Below are positions 56,869 to 64,000 of a DNA stretch of 64,000 bases, piece after piece. Where the stretch lies: NCBI GenBank assembly GCA_020465985.1, contig JAANYP010002800.1:558001-622000 (forward strand), given 5' to 3'. The notes beneath the pieces were generated by a model. That model was not told the origin of the DNA. It ran no database searches and saw only the letters and a list, made by a program, of their open reading frames with translations. The stretch is from Centrapalus pauciflorus. Lineage: Eukaryota; Streptophyta; Magnoliopsida; Asterales; Asteraceae. The first letter of the stretch is position 1. Each line of letters starts with the position of its first letter. Position numbers and translations under genes: made by a program.

Positions 56869-58082
56869 TGTGACACCCTTGCCACAATAACCACAATCAG
56901 AACACCCATGATAAATCACCATACAATAACCATTACATAATGATCTGATTACTCAACACAATGCGGAAGCAATAAAATACGTAAACAAAAAAATTACAAG
57001 TGTAAACACCCTACGGTGCTACAAGCTTCCAGACTAAATCTACATACTCAATACAGTATTACAACATCCCAAAATATTACTACTTTGGTCCATAATTCAG
57101 TTACCGATTGAGTAGTAGAGGATCTTCCAAAAACATCAATAAAGACCTAGCTAGAAGGTCCGACAGCGGATTTTCCTTTTCCTGTAAAAAGTGAGCAACT
57201 AAGGGGTAAGCAAAGCTTAGTGAGTACATAGATTATACATTCAGCAGATATTTATGCAGCACACAAGGGTAACACCGACAACACATGTCGTATACCTTCT
57301 TCACACACGAAGTACGGAAACGAGCCCCAGCTCCATTGTGCCAATGCACGGAATAACACATTCAATTGAGGCAGACATTACCATCGTGGATGCTACACCT
57401 GCCCATCAGGACCTCGGAGGGATCAGCTCCAGGTCATGTAGCCTCGGTAGCATCGAATTACCAATCCTGGCTCATAAGCCAAACAGAAGATGCACAACAA
57501 AGAAACGTACATGCAACAAGCAACAATGTGCATCAAGAATTACGCAAGTCAGTAGATTGCCAAATGAAAGTGAAACAACATGCCTCAATGAACACAACTG
57601 ACAAAAAATACAAGCAGACATATATAATCCTAAGTACTCACAGTGGGTGCGTTATGTAACCACAATTTATATTATTTATCCTCGGAATTTCAACCAGAAT
57701 CGTAAATTACCCCATTATGGGTTAAACAACACCACAAGGGACCTGTTAAGTCAGTACAGTGAAATATCAATGTCAAGAACTGTTGATTTCATAAAAAAAC
57801 TTAATTTTATAAGTTTTATAAAAGTTGACACGAAATTCGGATCTCACCCGAATTCGGACCCCACTTAAATTCGGATTGCACTATTCATCCGAAATTTGGA
57901 TGACCCGAAGTTACACACTTAGAAATTTATTTTGTACCATCCATCCGATATTTGGATGGTCATGTGATCCGAAATTCGGATGGTCATGTGATCCGAAGTT
58001 CGGATGCTTTGTTATCCGAATTTGTTCCCAGACTTGTAGCTTTTCAATAATTTTCATCCGAATCCTCCTTTCATCCGAAATT
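56869..58082 (-). repeat. K' : gypsy LTR fragment, minus orientation
   Basis: TGTGACACCCTTGCCACAATAACCAC at its left edge is the reverse complement of the right edge of the K LTR at 61363-61388. Shared blocks include GTAAGCAAAGCTTAGTGAGTAC, the TTTTCCTGT block, and the TCCGAA/TTCGGA word array (57835-58082). The 5' part of the LTR is missing; J begins at 58083. Confidence 0.8.
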
Positions 58083-58593
58083 TGTTAGTATATCCTGTGT
58101 GACGATAGCAGTCTAAGTATAGATAGTATTTTGAATAAGTCAATTTACATGCGATTGAATATTAACAAGTGTTTGATATATGTTTGATTATACGTGTTTG
58201 ATATTGATTGTTTGTATGTTTGAACTTAGGGTAATGTGTTACAATAAGTTCAAACATAAGCTCAAAGATAAGTTCAAACATAAGTTCAAGGATAAGTTCA
58301 AACATAAGTTTGAAGGCTAAGATTCGAATTTGTTAGAGGACAAGTTCGAAAGGCCTTGGGCCAATTCGAACTTGTCCTAGACAAATTCGAACTGGGTGTT
58401 ATAATTAAGGGTTAATTCAATTAATTATCAGACTTTTGCAGAATTTCAGAGAGATTAGTGCAAAGGGCGATCTCGAACTTGCAAGTAATCGGAGAGTTTT
58501 GTTCTTGGAGAGAATCACGTGTTGGGACGTTCCGTTGTTCGTCTATCACTGTGTGTGTCTCCGTGTTTCGCGTGCATGGTCTATCCGTCAAGA
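58083..58593 (+). repeat. J: copia LTR fragment of the A/B/C family
   Basis: Starts TGTTAGTATATCCTGTGTGACGATAGCAG and follows the family LTR to TCTATCCGTCAAG, then breaks off about 60-70 bp before the normal end. Hairpin and AAGTTCAAACAT units present (58215-58310). It is followed directly by gypsy integrase sequence. Confidence 0.85.
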
Positions 58594-59245
58594 ACAGTTA
58601 TCACGCGACAATAAATAAAGCGTTGTTTGAGGCTTTATATAGGAGAAGGTGTAGGACTCCTACGTGTTGGAGATAAACCGGAGAAACACCGATTGCTGGG
58701 CCGGCATTGTTACAAGAGACAAATGAGAAGATACAGTTGGTGCGACAGAGTATGAAGGCGGCCCAGGATCGACAGAAAAGTTATCATGATAGGAGACATA
58801 AACCAATCAGTTTTGATGTGAATGATTGGGTTTATTTGAAGGTGTCACCTATGAGATGTGTTACATGTTTTGTTAAAAGAGGAAAGTTAGCTCCGAGATT
58901 TGTTGGGCCGTTCAAGATTTCCGAGAAAGTGGGTAATCAGTCGTACCGTTTGGAATTGCTTGAAGAGATGTCGGGCATACATCCGGTGTTCCATGTGGGA
59001 AATCTTCGAAAATCATTCACTACCGGCAACGAAGATTGGGCAGATCACACAGAGTTGCAAATTGATGAAAGGCTCCGGTATGTTGAAGAGCCGGAGTGTG
59101 TTTTAGATACTAAAGTAAAGAAGTTGAGGAGCAAAGAGATAGAGATGGTGCTTGTACGTTGGAAGCATCATAAGGGAGCAAATCACACGTGGGAGACTAA
59201 GACTGAAATGTTGAAGAAGTATCCACAACTGTTTGCATCAAAGTA
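58594..59245 (+). pseudogene. K integrase C-terminus with chromodomain-like end
   Basis: Begins in mid-integrase (NSYHATINKALFEALYRRRC), has TAA at 58675, then an open frame from 58707: QKSYHDRRHKP, GKLAPRFVGPFKI, HPVFHVGNLRK, and a chromodomain-like tail (EMVLVRWKHHKG...HTWETKTEM) ending TAA 59244-59246. It is 38 bp from the K LTR, so this is the end of a plus-strand gypsy element whose front has been lost. Confidence 0.88.
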
Positions 59246-59283
59246 ACTTCGAGGACGAAGTTTGAGCGTGGTGGAGACCATGC

Positions 59284-61388
59284 TGTAACATCCTCGGATT
59301 TACTTTATTATAATTGGGATAATTAGATGAATTTTTGAACAATTAAGTTGAATTATGAAGACTAATTATGTATTTGGATATTTAAAAGTTTGATGTTATT
59401 TTAAGGAATTAAGAAATTTGAGAATTTCAACTTTTAATTATTAAGTATGATTGTTAAAAATGTTAATGATGAGAATTATGATGAAACTCAGTATTTAATG
59501 GAATTAGATAAGTTGAGGGGCTAAAGGTGCCAAAGTTGGAAAATATGGAATAAAAGACTATAAGTCTTTCATTTCTTTCATTTGAACCATTTCACCTCTC
59601 TCTCATCTCTCGGCTCTCTCTCTCTCTCTCTAAACAATCAAGAGGAACAAAAAGTTTGAATTAAAGGCTAAAAATCAAGATTCAAGTTGCTTAGTCGGAT
59701 CTATAACTACTGCAATTGAAGATTTAAGGTAAATAACTCTTAATATTTTGATTTTTTGATGGTTTTTGGTTCGGTTTAGATGAACACTGAATCACTAATT
59801 TGGTGTTGAAAATGTTAATGCATGTATGATCAATTCGTAGATTCAATTAAATCTAGTGTATAAGATGTTATATACTGAATTTCAGCTTCTGATTCAAGCT
59901 TTAAGTATGATTTTTGGATTTTAGCGTGTGTTGTAGTGTGTGTGCAGTGTGCGACGGATGTATAAAATGGATAAAAAGTGTTCATTTTGGTATATAAATG
60001 TGTTAATATCAGTGTTAAAAAGTGTTGGAAATAGGTGTATTTTAGTTGGTATAAGTTGTTTCATGTATTGATTTAGTACAAAAAATGATGGAAATTTAAT
60101 CTGGAAAATATTCAAATTGCACAAGTTCGAATGGTCCGAATTCGGATCCGAGATGAACTCGGATCTAGTCTGAATTCGGATGGGTCCTAACCTCTGATAT
60201 TCAAAACTGAAAATAATTTCTAAGTATTGAAAACTCGGTTGAAGTCCGAATTCGTCGAACTTAATCTGGGTCCGAATTTATATGTGATTCGAACTTGTAT
60301 GGTCCGAACTTGGCATGGTTCGAACTTGTATAGGGACCGAATTAGGATTTATGTAAGGTCCGAATTGGGACCTAATGGGGTCCAAACTTGATGGGGTCCG
60401 AATTCGGACATGCATCCGAAGTGTGGATCAAAGGTTACAAAACTTATAAAATTTGGTTTTATGGATTTAAACAGTTATTGACACAATGTTTTGATACAAC
60501 TGACTTAACAGGTCCCTTGTGGTGTTGTTTAACCAACAGTGGGTACTTTGTGATCCGGTTGAAAGCCCGAAGAGAAATAAATTTAACTTGAAGTTTAATA
60601 ACGCACCCACTGTGAGTACCTTTGATTTTAACATGTCTGCATCTGCTTTATGTTTGCTTTTCCTGCTGAGGCATGTTGTTTCATTTTCATTTGGCACTCT
60701 ACTAACTTGCAATTATGTTGATGCACATTCGTACTTGTTGCATGTCCGTTCATTTGTTGTGCATCCTATTGAGCGCATCTGTACTCTGATGTTACTGTGC
60801 TATATTACCAATAGTTTGACACCTCTGTGGTCAGGATAGACAGTAAGTCATCCTCGATGTTATGTATGCCTCAGATGGTTGGTTGTCCTTATGCCGAGTG
60901 TCAACTCGAAGGAGCTGCGGCTCGGGTTTGCATACTTTGAGTACGTGTGGAGCATACGGTATGTGTTACCGGTGTTACTCTGGTGGGCATCACAAGGATT
61001 TGCAGAACGTGTAAAATCATTTGGTATTCACTAAGCATTCGCTTACCCCTCAGTTGTTGCATTTTCACAGGAAAAGGTAAATCTGCCGCAGGACCTTCTA
61101 GCTAAGTCGTTTGTTGAAGCGATTGAAGATATCTACTGTTTATCTTGGTAACAAATCTATGGGAATACTGTTGTAATAAAATTGGGATGATTTAATACTT
61201 TTGAGTATGTAGACTTAGACATGTAACCTTGTAGCACCGTTGGGTGTTTGACAAACATTTGTATTATTTTATTTTGTACTTTAATGCTTCCGCACTTTAA
61301 TTAAGTATTCAGATCATTATGTAATCATGTGTTGGTGATTAATCTTGGGTGTATTGAAAATGGTGGTTATTGTGGCAAGGGTGCCACA
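59284..61388 (+). repeat. K: gypsy 3' LTR, 2.1 kb
   Basis: TGTAACATCC to GGGTGCCACA. A TATA-like GGAATAAAAG lies near 59548, a CT repeat at 59610-59630 marks the probable start region, and a TCCGAA/TTCGGA word array spans 60120-60425, downstream of it. It is inserted in the integrase region of I. Confidence 0.88.
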
Positions 61389-62030
61389 ACCGAAGAGATC
61401 CAAATGCAGCAAATCGAAGGTGGAAGCTATCGAGTTCTGTGTCTTTGACTTGTGTGACTTCTTGTGTTGTTTGCCTTTCTTCCACGGTACACACTTGTCA
61501 TCAAACTGAAAACTCTTCAGTAAGACACCTTGCACCAGACCATGTGTAGTGATGTAATTAAGTTTCCTTAGGTGCAAGTGTGTCATGCGTCTGTGCCATA
61601 AAATGGATTCGGACTCTGAAGCTTTTGATAGATGACAGATTGTTCCCATCGAAGAATCTGATATGTTCATGTCCATCATGTACAAATCATTCTTCCTTGG
61701 GGCATTATCCACTCTTCAGGTACTTTAAATCCCGGTTTCAGCACTAACGCCTCAGTTTCAGTAAATAGTATTGAATTCTTCTTATCACAGATTTGAGATA
61801 CACTAATCATATTATGATCAAGTTCATCAACATGGTAAACTTGATCAAGAGTGATAGTCCCATTAGTGACCACTCCAGTTCCAGTGATATGACCACCCTT
61901 GTTCCCAGCGATTGATACAAAACCCTTGTTCCCTCCCTTGAAGTCCGTGAGTATACTTCTTTCCCTAGTCATGTGACCAGAGCAACTACTGTCGACGAAC
62001 CACTTGTTGTTTAGACCTGTAGTTAGCTCC
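61389..62030 (-). pseudogene. pol: I pol fragment: protease and start of integrase (copia, A/B/C family)
   Basis: Starts just after the splice-acceptor-like AG (62031-62030): QELTTGLNNKWFVDSSCSGHM. The protease DSG is DSS here. It continues through CDKKNSILFTE, LWHRRMTHLHLRKLN, CVPWKKGKQH (second Cys replaced by Trp) to LLHLDLFG, where the K LTR cuts it. A frame change lies near 61690. Confidence 0.87.
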
Positions 62031-62054
62031 TGCACATGAAAGAAAACAAGTTAG
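62030..62054 (-). promoter_or_regulatory. Candidate 3' splice site at gag-pol boundary of I
   Basis: On the minus strand: CTAAC (62054-62050), TTGTTTTCTTTC, ATGTGCAG ending at 62030. Gag's TAA lies within the branch word. Branch-to-AG distance is 21 nt, as in C. Confidence 0.55.
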
Positions 62055-62813
62055 TTATCACGAGGGACCCAAGCCATGACTAACTTGCTAATACCATTCT
62101 CATCCACATACGTGAACTCCTTCAAATACCCATCTCTCCTTTCAGGTGACTTGGGTTTCTGATTGAGAACCTGTTGTGATGCTGAGTGATTTAAATTCAC
62201 TCTTGGCCTTTTGGTAGACATTTGCTGTTGAGCCCTTGAATAGTTTCTATTATAAGGCATTTCAGATTGATATCCATGGGCTCTACCTAGTGTCTGTTGT
62301 CTTTGAGGAGTGTGAGACCCAACTGGAGTGTAAATCCTTCTAGGTGTTGTACTCCTTTAAGCTTGTTGTGGTCCTGACCTATTCTGATTAGGAACTCTAT
62401 TCGGAGAATTAGTTCTAACCACTTCATTTGGTCTAACCGACACAGGTACTTGTCTAATAGCTACCCTAGGTGTTGCATTCACATTTTTCACAGTGTTTTC
62501 AGAACCACTTGTGCTAGCCAAACCTGATACAGGTCTTGGTTGTTCTTGCTTTCCTACCGCAGGTCTAGACTCTGATTTAGAGGGTGTAGACTCTACTTTC
62601 TTATACGGACAGCTAAACGCAACATGACCCTTCTCATGACATCTAAAGCATGACATCTTACAATCGACTTCTTATAAGTGCCCTTTGATTTTGGTGTCTC
62701 AATAGTGTCATTTTCTTTCTTTTCAACTATCGTGACTACGGGAATTTTATCAGGTTCAAGATCAAGATTTGTGAATTCAAAACCGTCAACCGAGTGAACT
62801 GAAGTCGGGGGCA
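62051..62813 (-). pseudogene. gag: I gag C-terminal part with intact second zinc knuckle
   Basis: On the minus strand, from the inversion junction: a spacer segment, then CFRCHEKGHVAFSC (about 62650-62610), an intact CX2CX4HX4C, a Ser/Arg/Pro-rich basic tail, then the Gag stop at 62053-62051. A frame change lies near 62650 and another near 62350. It aligns with C 23400-24156. Confidence 0.85.
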
Positions 62814-64000
62814 CCAACATTTTTCTCGGGAGAAGAGCCTATTCCAGTTGAGTCAGAGGATTCTAGTAATAGGGCAGTCATAGGATTTTCTACACCAGAA
62901 GAAAAACCACATCAAGCAGCGTGTACTTCTCAAGGCTATTCAAAGATACCGATGAGAGCAAAATCAGCTGAAGATCATCTGAATCATCTAGCTTCGTTTG
63001 TCGCAACGTACGATAACTGGGTTCAAGAAAAAATAAACGATCCAACTCTGGGGGAAGAAGACTACGATCAGGTAGATCCTGACGACTTGGATGAGATGGA
63101 CTTACAGTGGCAACTAGCCATGGTGACTCAAAGGGTCAAGAGGTTTATGAAGAGGACAGGAAGAAATCTGAGCATCAGCAACAACAAAGTTGGGTTTGAC
63201 AAGTCAAAGGTAAAGTGCTATAATTGTCAAGGGTTGGGACACTTTGCCAACGAGTATCAATGGCCAAAAGGAAAATTATCAGAATCAGAACCAAGGGAGA
63301 TATCACTCTAGTGGTTCTGGGAATCAAGCAGCCATCGGTGGACTGTTAACTAATGTGTCATCCAACAGACAGCTTGATGAAACGTATGATTTGAGCACTC
63401 ATCCAGAGTCGAATGCCAGAGCCTTTATGGCTGAGGTAACTGAGACTGGGGGATAGAGTTGAAGAAGAAGCAGAGGACACCCAGCAGACATAATCAAGTC
63501 CTTTGTTGGTGGAAAAGTCAGAGGAGCAAACCATTCTACAGTTTGCAGCTCAAATGGCTAATGTGGAATCGGACCGCAAAAAGGTAACTCTAAACTTTTC
63601 TACATTCCATGATTTATTTGTTTTAAGTGCTACTTTAAATGATAGATTAAATCTAGTTCTAGAGACACATAACACCTTAACAGCTCAGGTTCAATCATTA
63701 AAATCGGATAATGCTAGTCTTCTAGATATTGAGGATGATTTAAGGAATAAGCTGAAAGCAGATGCTCAGGACGTGATAGTTCTAAAGGACAAGTTAAGTG
63801 AACAATGTGTCAGGATAGAACTCATGTACGAGCATGTTGAAGCTTTAACCAAAGAACTCACTCTTAAAGAAGTAGAGCTAGCAGAATCTAGAGTTAAGGT
63901 TGCTGAGGCCAAAAGTAAGCTTGAAAAGTTTAGGAACTCATCCCTAAACCTTGGAAAAATCTTAGAGGCTCAAAGGCAGTCTAAGAAACCAGTAGATCTA
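62814..64000 (+). pseudogene. gag: L gag fragment: capsid end, zinc knuckle, coiled coil (copia, A/B/C family)
   Basis: Begins mid-Gag (TFFSGEEP...), then AEDHLNHLASFVA, DQVDPDDLDEMDLQWQLAM, and knuckle CYNCQGLGHFANEY with the final Cys replaced by Tyr. A frame change follows, then SNARAFMAEV and the coiled coil (63580-64000), which runs off the window. Where C has a stop (22355), L keeps the Gln codon. It lies head-to-head with I. Confidence 0.86.

Overview
The window is plant repeat DNA. Every recognisable gene belongs to an LTR retrotransposon; I found no host gene, tRNA, rRNA or CRISPR array. Primer-binding sites match the 3' end of plant initiator tRNA-Met (TGGTATCAGAGC). The elements are Ty1/copia (Sirevirus-like: purine-tract repeats, two zinc knuckles, a third ORF after pol) and Ty3/gypsy chromovirus. 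The third-ORF proteins resemble hypothetical proteins I associate with Asteraceae (lettuce, sunflower and Tanacetum relatives), so I infer a eudicot, probably Asteraceae. That guess comes from memory and was not searched.

Layout, with letters used throughout. F is an old copia element whose 3' half (RNase H end at 18559, its own third ORF at about 32.6-36.26 kb, 3' LTR at 36295) has been split by insertions. Into F went A (copia; from upstream of the window to its 3' LTR ending at 18558) and C (copia, 20150-32430). Into A went B (copia deletion derivative, 244-6909, target duplication CAGAT) and D (gypsy deletion derivative on the minus strand, 8923-15397, target duplication AGTAG). A, B, C and the solo LTR J are one family. 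Right of F lies a gypsy 5' LTR and leader (G, ending about 38.95 kb). E follows: a longer minus-strand gypsy element of D's family, truncated at 45241. Next come an unassigned AT-rich stretch, a decayed copia element (H, about 46.99-55.19 kb), gypsy LTR pieces in opposite orientations (K' and K) around J, and two head-to-head copia pieces (I minus, L plus) running off the end.

How the A/B/C family appears to work. Gag carries two zinc knuckles separated by a coiled coil. Pol (protease-integrase-RT-RNase H) starts just after Gag's stop codon, and that stop sits inside a well-formed branch point followed by a pyrimidine tract and TGCAG. A second 3' splice-site-like sequence precedes the third ORF. 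Between pol and the third ORF is a 1.8-2.1 kb spacer with three successive hairpins, mostly with GTAA loops, kept in both A and C with compensatory changes. This suggests Gag, Pol and the third protein are made from separate, perhaps spliced, RNAs. That is inference.

Other notable points: an intron-like 90-bp GT-AG insert inside the RT gene of E; family-specific CG-containing word arrays in transcribed non-coding parts of unrelated elements; a non-autonomous gypsy element with an intact fused Gag-protease-integrase-tail ORF; and a templated inverted insertion at a deletion point in C.
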